From positions 26,200-90,199 of the forward strand of contig CANRIS010000007.1 in the NCBI GenBank assembly GCA_947630725.1: a DNA stretch of 64,000 bases, read 5' to 3'. Numbering within the stretch: position 1 is the first letter of the stretch; each line of letters opens with the position of its first letter. This document shows positions 17,528 to 29,369 of this stretch, in pieces. This DNA is from an uncultured Clostridia bacterium (GTDB taxonomy: Bacteria > Bacillota > Clostridia > Lachnospirales > CAG-274). The notes under the pieces are model-generated. The model searched no databases. It had not been told where the DNA came from and saw nothing but the letters and a program-made list of their open reading frames with translations. Position numbers and translations under genes: made by a program.

Positions 17528-18877
17528 ATGGCAAAGTATAGCAAGGAAGATATTCTCAGAATGGTCGATGAAGAGGATGTTAAATTTATAAGACTTCAGT
17601 TCATTGATATTGCGGGACAGCCGAAGAATGTTGCTATTCTCAAATCCTCACTTAAGAGCGTTCTTGAGGACGGTATGATGTTTGACGGTTCTTCGATAGA
17701 AGGCTTTGTAAAGATAGACGAGTCCGATATGTATCTTAAGCCCGATCTTGACACCTTTACTATCTTCCCCTGGAGACCTCAGCATGGCAAGGTTGCGCGC
17801 TTTATCTGCGATGTATATACTCCCGACGGCGAGCCTTTTGAGGGCGACCCAAGAGGAATCCTTAAAAGAGTGGTAAAGAAGGCTGCCGATATGGGTTATA
17901 CGGTAAATATAGGAAACGAATGTGAGTTTTTCCTTTTCCATACCGATGACAACGGCTACCCCACAAAGAAGGTAAACGATACGGCAGGATATTTCGATCT
18001 GGCTCCTCTTGACTCTGCTGTGGACTGCCGCCGTGAGATCTGTCTCACTCTTGAACAGATGGGATATACTATAGAGGCGTCTCATCACGAGGTTGCTCCC
18101 GGTCAGCACGAAATAGACTTCAAATATGAGGACGCAGTCACGACTGCCGACTATGTTGTTACTTTCAGAACCGTAGTAAAGACCATAGCTAAGAAGTACG
18201 GACTTCATGCGACATTTATGCCAAAGCCAAAGTTCGGTATAAACGGTTCAGGTATGCATACAAATATGTCCCTTTTCACAAAAAAGGACGGCAAGACAGT
18301 GAATGCATTCTATGATCCCGATGATCCTACGGGACTTCAGCTTTCATCTACGGCATACAGCTATATCGAGGGCGTTTTAAGACACGTAAAGGGCATTACA
18401 GCCATTACAAATCCCCTTGTAAACTCATATAAGAGACTGGTTCCCGGTTATGAGGCTCCCTGCTATGTTGCATGGTCAGCTTCAAACCGTTCGGATATAA
18501 TCAGAATACCGGCATCGAGAGGTATGGGTACACGCTGCGAGCTGAGAAGCCCCGACCCCTCAACAAATCCCTACCTTTGCCTTGCGGTTTGTATCGCGGC
18601 AGGCCTTGACGGTATCGAAAAGAATATGAAGATCAGAGATTCTGTTGATATAAACCTTTTCAAATCGACTCCCCAGGAGAGAGCAGCTCTCGGCGTTGAC
18701 AACCTTCCCGGAAGTCTTGAGGCAGCTATCAAAGAAATGGATAAGGATCCCCTTGTAAGAGAGATTCTGGGCGAACACGCTTATGACTGTTTCAAGAGAA
18801 TGAAGAAAGTAGAGTGGGACGCATTCAGAACAAGCGTTTCTCAGTGGGAAATTGACAACTATCTGTTTACTTATTGA
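17528..18877 (+). CDS. glnA: Type I glutamine synthetase
   Basis: FDGSSIEGFVKIDESDMYLKPDLDTF, GQHEIDFKY, NRSDIIRIPASRG. Confidence 0.97.
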   Translation: MAKYSKEDILRMVDEEDVKFIRLQFIDIAGQPKNVAILKSSLKSVLEDGMMFDGSSIEGFVKIDESDMYLKPDLDTFTIFPWRPQHGKVARFICDVYTPDGEPFEGDPRGILKRVVKKAADMGYTVNIGNECEFFLFHTDDNGYPTKKVNDTAGYFDLAPLDSAVDCRREICLTLEQMGYTIEASHHEVAPGQHEIDFKYEDAVTTADYVVTFRTVVKTIAKKYGLHATFMPKPKFGINGSGMHTNMSLFTKKDGKTVNAFYDPDDPTGLQLSSTAYSYIEGVLRHVKGITAITNPLVNSYKRLVPGYEAPCYVAWSASNRSDIIRIPASRGMGTRCELRSPDPSTNPYLCLAVCIAAGLDGIEKNMKIRDSVDINLFKSTPQERAALGVDNLPGSLEAAIKEMDKDPLVREILGEHAYDCFKRMKKVEWDAFRTSVSQWEIDNYLFTY

Positions 18878-18889
18878 TTTGGCGTTTAT

Positions 18890-18922
18890 GGATCCTGTCT
18901 CTGCGGAGGCAGGATCTTTTTA
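18890..18922 (+). terminator. Intrinsic terminator after glnA
   Basis: GGATCCTG-t-CTC-tgcg-GAG-g-CAGGATC-TTTTT. Confidence 0.8.
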
Positions 18923-19015
18923 TGGATCATCAAAATGCTGCCGAAAAGAATTGTTTTTCGGGCTTTATGACAAATATGTACAAGTATCACAACAACAAAC
19001 TCGGAGGTGTTGCAT

Positions 19016-19552
19016 ATGGTATTGAGCAACAATGTATTTATTGCTTTTCGCAGCGGCAAGGCAGGAAATAAGGTGGCCGCAATGCTTAAAACAGGCGGTA
19101 TACACTATAACGCCGTCTGCACAACGTCCTCTGAGCTTCTTACAAAAATAAATATGTTTGAGGACGGAGTAATTGTCTGCGGAGACAGATTCAAGGATAC
19201 CGTACTCATAGACGTACTTGACTTTATACCCGATAATTTTCATATTCTCGCCATAGGCACTATGGACACTCTGGACGACCTTCCCAACGACAGGGTTTTC
19301 AAGCTGACAGTTCCTTTAAACCGTACCGATCTTATTTATTCTGTAAGTATGCTTATGAACCTCGACAATCACAGAGCGCTCATACACAATCAGTTCCGTA
19401 CGGAGGACGAAGAAATGATCATACAACAGGCCAAGGGCATACTCATACATAAATATCATATGACTGAGGAGCAGGCTCACCGCTATATGCAGACAAAGAG
19501 TATGAACACGGGCGAAAAAATGATAAACATAGCACGACTTATATTAAATTAA
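19016..19552 (+). CDS. ANTAR-domain RNA-binding antiterminator with degenerate receiver-like N-terminus
   Basis: C-terminal EEMIIQQAKGILIHKYHMTEEQAHRYMQTKSMNTGEKMINIARLIL is ANTAR-like; RBS cggaggtg before ATG 19016. Confidence 0.85.
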   Translation: MVLSNNVFIAFRSGKAGNKVAAMLKTGGIHYNAVCTTSSELLTKINMFEDGVIVCGDRFKDTVLIDVLDFIPDNFHILAIGTMDTLDDLPNDRVFKLTVPLNRTDLIYSVSMLMNLDNHRALIHNQFRTEDEEMIIQQAKGILIHKYHMTEEQAHRYMQTKSMNTGEKMINIARLILN

Positions 19553-19661
19553 TTCAATAACGTAAAATCCTATATGACAGACCGAAAAAAACATACTGCG
19601 GATCGGGCAGATAACCCGGTCCCTTTTTGCGTATAATACCAACAGGAAAGGATGTGCCGGA

Positions 19662-20759
19662 ATGCTCGAAATATATGTACACATACCCTTTTGCATAAAA
19701 AAATGCGCATACTGCGATTTCAATTCCTTTTTCGGCGATGAGGCCGCTGTGAACGCATATAAGGAGATGCTTATAAAAGAGATAAAAGCCTGTCCGCACA
19801 GGGGCGAACGGGTCGATACGGTTTTTATAGGCGGAGGAACGCCCTCTTTTATTGACGCAGGGCATATTTATGATATAATGGACACGGTCTCAAAAAGCTT
19901 TTCCGTAAGCGATGACTGCGAAATATCCATGGAGGCAAATCCCGAAAGTATAAGCGCCGAAAAGCTTGCCGTATATAAGAGCGCAGGCATAAACAGAGTG
20001 AGTATGGGGGTTCAGTCGTTCTGCGATGAGGAGCTTAAGACGCTGGGCAGAGTCCACAGCGGAGAAAAGGCTGTTTCCTCTTATATGAAAATAAGAGAGG
20101 CAGGCTTTGACAATGTAAATCTGGATCTTATGTTTTCATTCCCGGGGCAGACCCTTGAAAGCTGGGAAAAAAGCCTGCGAAAGGCTGCTGAGCTTGAGCC
20201 TTCTCATATATCCGCCTACAGTCTTATTATAGAAGAAGGCACTGAATTTTTTAAAAAATACAAAAATTATCAGACAAATGAGATTCTGGATCGTATTATG
20301 TATAGAAAAACAAGTGAGATTCTGAGTGAATATGGATTTCACAGATATGAAATCTCGAATTTTTCAAAGTCGGGCAGAGAGTGCAGACACAACATAGGCT
20401 ATTGGAAAAGATATAACTATATAGGCTTCGGACTTTCGGCTCATTCTCTCTATGACGATATAAGATCGTCAAATACCGACAGCTTTGAAGAATATATAAA
20501 GGGCAATACCGCAGGTGAGACGGAAAAGCTCAGTACGGATGACAAAATAGGCGAGTTTATGTTTTTGGGACTTCGTATGAGCGAGGGCGTAAGGTTTTCG
20601 GACTTTTCAAAAAATTTCGGGATCGGTCTTTATGACAGATTCGCAAATGTTATCGAAAAGTATTGCAGAATGGGGCTTTTGGAAACGGACGATACCTCTC
20701 TTAAGCTCACCGACAGGGGCATAGACGTATCCAACACGATTTTTGCGGAATTTATATGA
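19662..20759 (+). CDS. hemW: Radical SAM heme chaperone HemW-like
   Basis: MLEIYVHIPFCIKKCAYCDFNSF (CxxxCxxC), FIGGGTPS. Confidence 0.92.
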   Translation: MLEIYVHIPFCIKKCAYCDFNSFFGDEAAVNAYKEMLIKEIKACPHRGERVDTVFIGGGTPSFIDAGHIYDIMDTVSKSFSVSDDCEISMEANPESISAEKLAVYKSAGINRVSMGVQSFCDEELKTLGRVHSGEKAVSSYMKIREAGFDNVNLDLMFSFPGQTLESWEKSLRKAAELEPSHISAYSLIIEEGTEFFKKYKNYQTNEILDRIMYRKTSEILSEYGFHRYEISNFSKSGRECRHNIGYWKRYNYIGFGLSAHSLYDDIRSSNTDSFEEYIKGNTAGETEKLSTDDKIGEFMFLGLRMSEGVRFSDFSKNFGIGLYDRFANVIEKYCRMGLLETDDTSLKLTDRGIDVSNTIFAEFI

Positions 20760-20821
20760 CTTAGCAAGACCCCGTTGAATATACTAAAGCTTAGGTTATA
20801 CAAAAATTATCGTCAAGGTAC

Positions 20822-20850
20822 TTGACATTTGTCTCGGCAGGTGTTATTTT
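20822..20850 (+). promoter_or_regulatory. Promoter of the hrcA operon
   Basis: TTGACA-17 nt-TATTTT. Confidence 0.7.
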
Positions 20851-20862
20851 TATATGAGTAAA

Positions 20863-20889
20863 TCAGCACTCAGCGCCAAGGAGTGCTGA
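20863..20889 (+). promoter_or_regulatory. CIRCE operator (HrcA-binding site), variant
   Basis: TCAGCACTC-N9-GAGTGCTGA; canonical is TTAGCACTC-N9-GAGTGCTAA. Confidence 0.93.
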
Positions 20890-20925
20890 CAGGAGCTTAT
20901 GTAAGCTTTTTTGCAGGTGATCCGA

Positions 20926-21957
20926 ATGAATCTAAACGAAAGAAAAATAAGAATCCTTGAAGCAATAATCACCGACTATATAAAAACGGGAGACCCCGTA
21001 GGTTCAAGGACTATATCGAAAAAATATCCTCTCGGCATATCCTCAGCCACCATAAGAAACGAAATGAGCGATCTGGAAGAGATGGGACTTATCCATCAGC
21101 CCCACACATCGGCAGGCAGAGTACCCTCTGACAAGGGCTACAGGCTGTATGTGGACAGACTTATGCATAAAAGCAGACTGCCCGAAAATGAGAGCATATT
21201 CCTCAGAGAGCTTATCGCCAACAATATAAGCCGCATAGACTATCTTATGGAACAGACAGCAAAGGCTCTCGCAAGGCTCACAAACTACGCCGCTGTCGTT
21301 ACTGAGGCGGACGGCGAGGACGACAGGCTGAAAAGAATATCCCTTGTGCCTGTGGACAGCCGAAGCCTCGTTATGGTGAGCGTAACCGAAAACAAAAAGG
21401 TGGACAACACCATCATAAGGGCGGAAAATATACCCGATATTGACGAGCTGAACCGCATAAGCTCCGCAATAAACGAATATATAGAGTTTTATGGATCGGA
21501 GCTTAACGAATATGCCGCAGGAGTTGTGGCAGCGGAGTTTGAAGGCAGCGCCGAGCTTGTGGAAAAGGTGTTTTCGGCTATCTTCAAGGGAGGAAGAAAA
21601 AATTCGGGCATATACTACAGCGGAGTAGACCACATTCTTGACTATCCCGGTTTTTCGGATGTCTCCAAGGCGAAAGAGGTTTTCAGCGTTCTGGAGCAAA
21701 AGGACGTCCTCCACAGGCTGCTTAAAAACAATTCGGGAAACGAAAACGAAGTACAGATCATAATAGGCGGAGAAAACAATATATCTCAGCTTAGGGAGAT
21801 CTCTATAATAAAGACAAGCTGCAATCTCGGTGACGGAAACGCAGGCATTATAGGAGTTATAGGCCCCACGAGAATGAATTATTCGCAGGCCGTCTCGGTT
21901 ATTTCAGAAACGGTGAGCAGTCTGAATGAGGTCATAAAAGCACTGATAGGAGGTTGA
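20926..21957 (+). CDS. hrcA: Heat-inducible transcription repressor HrcA
   Basis: MNLNERKIRILEAIITDYIKTGDPVGSRTISKKYPLGISSATIRNEMSDLEEMGLIHQPHTSAGRVPSDKGYRLYVD; downstream of CIRCE. Confidence 0.97.
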   Translation: MNLNERKIRILEAIITDYIKTGDPVGSRTISKKYPLGISSATIRNEMSDLEEMGLIHQPHTSAGRVPSDKGYRLYVDRLMHKSRLPENESIFLRELIANNISRIDYLMEQTAKALARLTNYAAVVTEADGEDDRLKRISLVPVDSRSLVMVSVTENKKVDNTIIRAENIPDIDELNRISSAINEYIEFYGSELNEYAAGVVAAEFEGSAELVEKVFSAIFKGGRKNSGIYYSGVDHILDYPGFSDVSKAKEVFSVLEQKDVLHRLLKNNSGNENEVQIIIGGENNISQLREISIIKTSCNLGDGNAGIIGVIGPTRMNYSQAVSVISETVSSLNEVIKALIGG

Positions 21958-21963
21958 CGCAAT

Positions 21964-22551
21964 ATGAGCGCAGAAAATGAAGAATTGAAGGAAACACCCG
22001 AAAAAGAACAAGGGACTGCCGAAGAAGCTGCCGAGGACACAAACAGCGAAGCAGCCGCAGAAGATACAAAAGAACCGACAGAGAACGAAAAGCCCTCCGA
22101 TGACGAGCCTTCAAAAGAAGAAAAGCTAGAAAACGAGGTCAGGGAGCTTAAGGACAGGATACTCAGAAATCTGGCTGAGTTTGACAACTTCAGAAAAAGA
22201 ACGGCTGCCGAAAAATCTATGATGTATTCAATGGGTATGGCAGATGCAGCCGAAAAGCTTTTGCCCGTGCTTGACAATTTTGAAAGAGCCCTCAGCTCCG
22301 AACCCGATAAGGAAAGCGGATTCTATAAGGGCGTGGAAATGATCTTCAAGCAGATGCAGACGGCTTTCGTATCTATGGGAGTTGAAGAAATAGAGGCGGA
22401 AGGGCAGGTTTTTGACCCGAATCTCCATAATGCAGTAATGCATATCGAAAACGAGGAGCTTGGCGAAAATGTGGTTTCGCAGGTTCTCCAGAAGGGCTAT
22501 AAGCATAAGGACAGGGTCATAAGACCCGCTATGGTGCAGGTTGCAAACTAA
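21964..22551 (+). CDS. grpE: Nucleotide exchange factor GrpE
   Basis: RILRNLAEFDNFRKRTAAEK, VLPVLDNFERAL-type motifs, operon position. Confidence 0.96.
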   Translation: MSAENEELKETPEKEQGTAEEAAEDTNSEAAAEDTKEPTENEKPSDDEPSKEEKLENEVRELKDRILRNLAEFDNFRKRTAAEKSMMYSMGMADAAEKLLPVLDNFERALSSEPDKESGFYKGVEMIFKQMQTAFVSMGVEEIEAEGQVFDPNLHNAVMHIENEELGENVVSQVLQKGYKHKDRVIRPAMVQVAN

Positions 22552-22616
22552 GGATACAGCCACAAAAACAAAAATAAGTCAATCAAGAATAAAAATATAA
22601 ATATGAATATTTTTAA

Positions 22617-24479
<1,863 letters not shown>

Positions 24480-24507
24480 TGCGCTTTTATTAAAAGGATA
24501 GATTATA

Positions 24508-25638
24508 ATGGCAGAAAAAAGAGATTATTATGAGGTAATGGGCGTTGAAAGAACAGCCTCTCAGGATCAGATAAAAAAAGCATACAGAAAAAAAGCCAAG
24601 GAATGCCACCCCGACTTTCATCCAAACGATCCACAGGCCGAGGCAAAATTCAAGGAGCTGAACGAGGCCAACGAGGTTCTTTCGGATCCCGACAAGAGAG
24701 CGGCATATGACCGCTACGGACATTCCGCCTTTGAACAGGGCGGCATGGGAGGCGGCGGCTTTTCGGGAGACTTTTCGGGCGGTTTTTCGGGAATGGATAT
24801 GGGCGACATATTCGGAGATATGTTCGGCAGCATATTCGGCGGCGGCAGCAGAAGAAGAAACGGCCCAAGCAGGGGCGCGGATATTTCTATGACTATCGTG
24901 CTGACGTTTGAGGAGGCTGTGTTCGGCTGCAAAAAGACTATTGATGTCGATACTATAGACAACTGCGACACCTGCCACGGTACGGGAGCAAAACCGGGGA
25001 CTTCGCCTCAGACCTGTCCCACCTGTCACGGCTCGGGCAGTGAAACCGTCACAAGACAGACGATGTTCGGTATGGCTCAGACGGTCACCACCTGTCATAC
25101 CTGCGGCGGAAGAGGCAAGATCGTGAAGGATCCCTGTACAAGCTGCAACGGTACCGGCAGAGTCAGAAAGAAAAAGCAGATCGAGCTTGATATACCCTGC
25201 GGAATAAGCAACGGCCAGACCATCAGAAAGAGCGGTCACGGTCAGGCAGGCACGGGCGGAGGCGGCTACGGAGATCTGCTCGTCACGGTAAGCGTTCGCC
25301 CCAGCGCCGAATTTGTGCGGCAGGACAGAAATATACTTTCGGATATAAAGATAAGTGTCGTTCAGGCCATTTTAGGGGCGGAGGTCACCATACGCACCAT
25401 AGACGGAGAGGAAAAGTACAATATAAAGCCCGGCACGCAGCCCGATGCAAAGATATTCTTAAAGGGCAAGGGAGTGCCTTATCTCAGAACACCCAACAGA
25501 CGTGGAGACCATATAGTCACAGTAAAGGTGGAGATCCCCACAAATCTTTCCGACAAACAAAAGGAGCTTATAAGAGAATTTGGCGGACTGCCGAAGAAAG
25601 AGAGCTTTTCGGACAAAATAAAAAAAGCATTCAACTGA
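24508..25638 (+). CDS. dnaJ: Molecular chaperone DnaJ
   Basis: J-domain with HPD (KECHPDFHP), Gly/Phe region, four CxxCxGxG repeats. Confidence 0.98.
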   Translation: MAEKRDYYEVMGVERTASQDQIKKAYRKKAKECHPDFHPNDPQAEAKFKELNEANEVLSDPDKRAAYDRYGHSAFEQGGMGGGGFSGDFSGGFSGMDMGDIFGDMFGSIFGGGSRRRNGPSRGADISMTIVLTFEEAVFGCKKTIDVDTIDNCDTCHGTGAKPGTSPQTCPTCHGSGSETVTRQTMFGMAQTVTTCHTCGGRGKIVKDPCTSCNGTGRVRKKKQIELDIPCGISNGQTIRKSGHGQAGTGGGGYGDLLVTVSVRPSAEFVRQDRNILSDIKISVVQAILGAEVTIRTIDGEEKYNIKPGTQPDAKIFLKGKGVPYLRTPNRRGDHIVTVKVEIPTNLSDKQKELIREFGGLPKKESFSDKIKKAFN

Positions 25639-25647
25639 CGTATAAAC

Positions 25648-25692
25648 AAAACGGCACAAAAGCTGCGCAGGCGGTTTTTGCGCCGTTTATTT
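25648..25692 (+). terminator. Terminator after dnaJ
   Basis: AAAACGGC-a-CAAAA...TTTTTG-c-GCCGTTT. Confidence 0.6.
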
Positions 25693-25697
25693 TCTGC

Positions 25698-25726
25698 TTG
25701 ACAGAATTGCTGAAATGATGTATTAT
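25698..25726 (+). promoter_or_regulatory. Predicted promoter of the rny leader
   Basis: TTGACA-17 nt-TATTAT. Confidence 0.65.
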
Positions 25727-25732
25727 AATATC

Positions 25733-26321
25733 AGTATCGAATGTGTATGTGCGGCTCTGTTTGTGAGACGTATTTCAGACCAAATAGCCGTTAAGGTCTG
25801 CGGAATTCGGTAAGCATATTGATTTTTTTTCGGTTTTAACGCAGCTTGTTCTGCGTGTTCTTTTGCCGAGGCAAAGATGTCACGGGACATAAGCTGTGCT
25901 TAAAATAGATTTAATCACTGTATTCGGAAGGATCTGCGTTTCGGGGTTTTTCCGAGCTTTTTAAATTCTTTTTTATTTCGGTTACGGATACATACCGACC
26001 GCAGGTTCGGCGGGACGGATATATTATATATAGGGATCATGTCCTGCGGACGGAGGGTCGGCTGTATACAAAACCGCATAAAGGAGAAATGGTTTGTGGG
26101 ATATACGGCGGAAAGACGGGATAACCTTTTTTCGTTTTTGTCCGCATAGGCCGAGGGAGCCAAGGCTCCATACATATTGAAGCCCCGATGATTCGGGCAG
26201 GCTGCGCAGGGACAAGGCGCAGCGTCTGCGGCCGAAGATAAGTTTTTATGAGCTTAAGAGTCTCAAAGACTTCGGCTGCGTATGAACATTGAAAATCAAA
26301 TAAGGAGGTACAGGTTCTATT
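25733..26321 (+). other. Long (~590 nt) hairpin-rich untranslated leader of rny or an independent ncRNA
   Basis: No plausible CDS. Hairpins include ACGCAG-cttgtt-CTGCGT, TTTTGCC-ga-GGCAAAG, GGAGCC-aa-GGCTCC, CCCGA-tgat-TCGGG, CTGCGC...GCGCAG, CCGAAG...CTTCGG. Confidence 0.4.
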
Positions 26322-27872
26322 ATGCAACCAATTTTGTGTATAGTCTTTGTCGTGCTTGCGCTTGCCATAGGACTGGGCGCAGGATACGCCATAGGCTATA
26401 TTATGAGAAAAAAGACTGCCGAGGCAGCAATTGGTTCTGCAGAAAAAGAAGCTGAAAACATTATCCTTGAAGCAAAGAAAACCGCAGAGACAAGAAAAAA
26501 AGAAATTCTTGTGGAAGCAAAGGAAGAAAGCATCAGAACCAAGAACGAGCTTGAAAAAGAGGTCAGAGACCGAAAGAGCGATCTGCAAAGACAGGAAAAA
26601 CGACTTCAGCAAAAGGAAGAAAACCTTGACAGAAAGTCGGATTCGCTTGACAAGAGAAACGAGGTTCTTACAAAGAGGCTTGAAACCATAGACAAAAAGC
26701 TTAAATCCGCCGATGAACTTCTGGAAAGCAGACAGGCGGAGCTTGAGAGGATATCCGGACTTACCACAGAGGAGGCAAGGGCGGTTATACTTGAGTCCCT
26801 TGAGGACGATCTGAAGCATGACAAGGCTGTTTTGATCAAGGAATATGAGGCTGAAATAAAGCAGAACTGTGAGAAAAAGGCAAGAGATATTATTGCAAGC
26901 GCCATACAGCGCTGCGCAGTTGATCATGTTGCCGAGAGTACAGTATCGGTGGTAACTCTGCCTAACGATGAAATGAAGGGCAGGATCATCGGACGTGAGG
27001 GACGAAACATAAGAGCCCTCGAATCACTTACGGGAATAGAATTTATTATAGACGATACTCCCGAGGCCGTTATACTTTCGGGCTTTGACGCAATGAGACG
27101 TGAGATCGCAAGGATCGCTCTCGAAAGACTGATAATAGACGGCCGTGTTCATCCTGCAAGGATAGAAGAAATGGTTGAAAAGGCCAAAAAAGAGGTTGAA
27201 CAGAACATCAAAGAAGAGGGTGAGACAGCTACCTTTGAGACAGGCGTCCACAATCTTCACCCCGAGCTTATAAAACTTCTTGGAAAGCTCAAATTCAGAA
27301 CAAGCTATGGACAGAATGTGCTTAAGCATTCTATGGAGGTATCTCATCTCTGCGGCATTATGGCTGCCGAGCTGGGAATTGACCCAACACTTGCAAAACG
27401 TGCGGGCCTTTTGCATGATATAGGAAAGGCCATTGACCACGATATGGACGGCTCGCATATCGAGCTTGGAGTCGCTTTGTGCCGGAAGTATCACGAATCT
27501 CCGGTTATTATAAATGCGGTAGAGGCGCATCATGGCGATGTGGAGCCTCAGAATATAGTTGCTGTTCTTGTTCAGGCAGCGGACGCTATTTCGGCAGCCC
27601 GTCCCGGAGCAAGGAGAGAAACTCTTGAATCGTATATAAAGAGACTTGAGTCTCTGGAAAATATTGCTTCTTCGTTTGAGGGAGTCGAAAAGTCATTTGC
27701 CATTCAGGCAGGACGTGAACTGAGAATTATGATTATTCCCGATATGGTAGACGATGACGGAATGAAGGTCATGGCAAGGGAAATTGCCGAAAAGATCCAT
27801 GCCGAGCTTGAATATCCGGGAAAAATAAAAGTAAACCTTATCAGAGAAACAAGGGCGGTAGATTACGCTTAA
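26322..27872 (+). CDS. rny: Ribonuclease Y
   Basis: N-terminal TM, coiled coil, KH motif [21 protein letters not shown] domain [21 protein letters not shown]. Confidence 0.97.
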   Translation: MQPILCIVFVVLALAIGLGAGYAIGYIMRKKTAEAAIGSAEKEAENIILEAKKTAETRKKEILVEAKEESIRTKNELEKEVRDRKSDLQRQEKRLQQKEENLDRKSDSLDKRNEVLTKRLETIDKKLKSADELLESRQAELERISGLTTEEARAVILESLEDDLKHDKAVLIKEYEAEIKQNCEKKARDIIASAIQRCAVDHVAESTVSVVTLPNDEMKGRIIGREGRNIRALESLTGIEFIIDDTPEAVILSGFDAMRREIARIALERLIIDGRVHPARIEEMVEKAKKEVEQNIKEEGETATFETGVHNLHPELIKLLGKLKFRTSYGQNVLKHSMEVSHLCGIMAAELGIDPTLAKRAGLLHDIGKAIDHDMDGSHIELGVALCRKYHESPVIINAVEAHHGDVEPQNIVAVLVQAADAISAARPGARRETLESYIKRLESLENIASSFEGVEKSFAIQAGRELRIMIIPDMVDDDGMKVMAREIAEKIHAELEYPGKIKVNLIRETRAVDYA

Positions 27873-27899
27873 ATAAAAATTCTGCATGAGAGGTAATAT

Positions 27900-28502
27900 A
27901 TGAAAAAATGTATGCCGGCAGTATTTATATTATTTGCTCTGCTTTTACTTTCTTTTTCAGGCTGTGACAAAAACAACCAAAGAGAAGACACAAAGGCTGC
28001 GGATCCTCTCGGGGAGGCGCAGACTGCCGCGCGTACGGCAAATCCCGGCGGACTTGAATACAATGACGGCGAAAAGGGTCTTTATATAATGCTCCCCAAT
28101 GAAAACTGGCGGCTTTCTTCTGACGAGGAAGGCTGTATAGGCTTTTCGGAGGACGCAGGTATGATAAACATATACTATGGAGACGATGACGGTTCGGCGT
28201 ATAAAAACGTCCCCAAGAATAAGGAGGACGTGCTGAAAATTCTTGAAAAAGCAGGAATTTCGGCAGACTGGGTAGACGTACAGAGGTTCAGTCTGAATGA
28301 AGACGATGATAAAAATGTAAGGACCTATTCCTACACGATAAAATTTGATGTCCCCGATGATGAGGGCAGCAAAAATGAGTTTTATACGGTTTCAAAATCT
28401 ATCTGCGGCAAGGACAGGGTTTGCGTTGCGGCAGGACAGATATACAGAAAAGACGCCGTGGAATCCTGCGAAAGGTCTGTGGAAAGCTTTGCTGTGTATT
28501 GA
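27900..28502 (+). CDS. Putative lipoprotein
   Basis: Lipobox LLLSFSGC; secreted acidic protein. Confidence 0.75.
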   Translation: MKKCMPAVFILFALLLLSFSGCDKNNQREDTKAADPLGEAQTAARTANPGGLEYNDGEKGLYIMLPNENWRLSSDEEGCIGFSEDAGMINIYYGDDDGSAYKNVPKNKEDVLKILEKAGISADWVDVQRFSLNEDDDKNVRTYSYTIKFDVPDDEGSKNEFYTVSKSICGKDRVCVAAGQIYRKDAVESCERSVESFAVY

Positions 28503-28639
28503 GGAAATAGGTATAGAGGTATAAATCACAGAATATAAATACAGGGTGTTCGGAAAGAGCGCCCTGTTGTTGTTTGGGGACTTTTTTGCATATGAATTAT
28601 AACAGATATAAAAAAATAAGGGCAGGGAGGTTTTTTAAT

Positions 28640-29242
28640 ATGAAAATAATGAATATATTGAATGTATTGAATATATTTAAAATATTGTTTGCTGCGGCTT
28701 TGGCGGCTTTTTGCGTCTGCGGCTGCGAAAAATCGGAGGATGTTTCCGAGCCGAAGGGAGCCGAGATAGTATCCGATGACGGCAGCGTGTCGATAGTTCT
28801 GCCCGATGAGGGTTATACAGTAGGTCAGCTTGACAACGGCGTAATGAGCTTTTTTTCGGACAAGGGGGATATATTTACATCTCACGGAGAAGAGGACTCA
28901 AACGGCAGAATGTATGACGCAATGCCCCGCACAAGAGAGGAGCTTGAAGAATTTTATGAAAAAAGCTACGCAGGCGAAGCGGAGTATGATATGGAAATAA
29001 AGGACTTCAGCTACAGCGAAAAAAACGGCGTAAAGTATATGTCCGACATTGTCTATATCACTGAATATACCGAGGACGAAAACGGTGAAAAAGTCACCGA
29101 AAAATACGCTATTATAGAAAATACTTCTTCTGACGGCAAGACATACTATTATGCAGAGGCCGAAACGGAACAGAACGAAGAAACCGTAAATAAGCTGGCA
29201 GCGTCTCTTGCCACCTACGGCCCCACCGACGACTCCAAATAA
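28640..29242 (+). CDS. Putative lipoprotein, paralogue of the preceding gene
   Basis: Lipobox AFCVCGC; shared layout with 27900..28502 (ILPDEGY / MLPNENW, GVMSFFSDKGDIFTSHGEED / GCIGFSEDAGMINIYYGDDD). Start moved to ATG 28640 with RBS gggagg. Confidence 0.72.
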   Translation: MKIMNILNVLNIFKILFAAALAAFCVCGCEKSEDVSEPKGAEIVSDDGSVSIVLPDEGYTVGQLDNGVMSFFSDKGDIFTSHGEEDSNGRMYDAMPRTREELEEFYEKSYAGEAEYDMEIKDFSYSEKNGVKYMSDIVYITEYTEDENGEKVTEKYAIIENTSSDGKTYYYAEAETEQNEETVNKLAASLATYGPTDDSK

Positions 29243-29369
29243 AATGACAATTTTTTAAAATTCGTTGCAAAATAATTAATGTGTGATATAATAAAATAGG
29301 TTGTGTATAGATATATGGCAAATGCCAAAAAAATAAAAAATAAAATTTAAGCAAGAAAGGATTTTTTAA

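Noticed and set aside
25915-26215. Short ORFs in the rny leader as coding genes
   Set aside because: Unconvincing translations; hairpin-rich leader is a better explanation.
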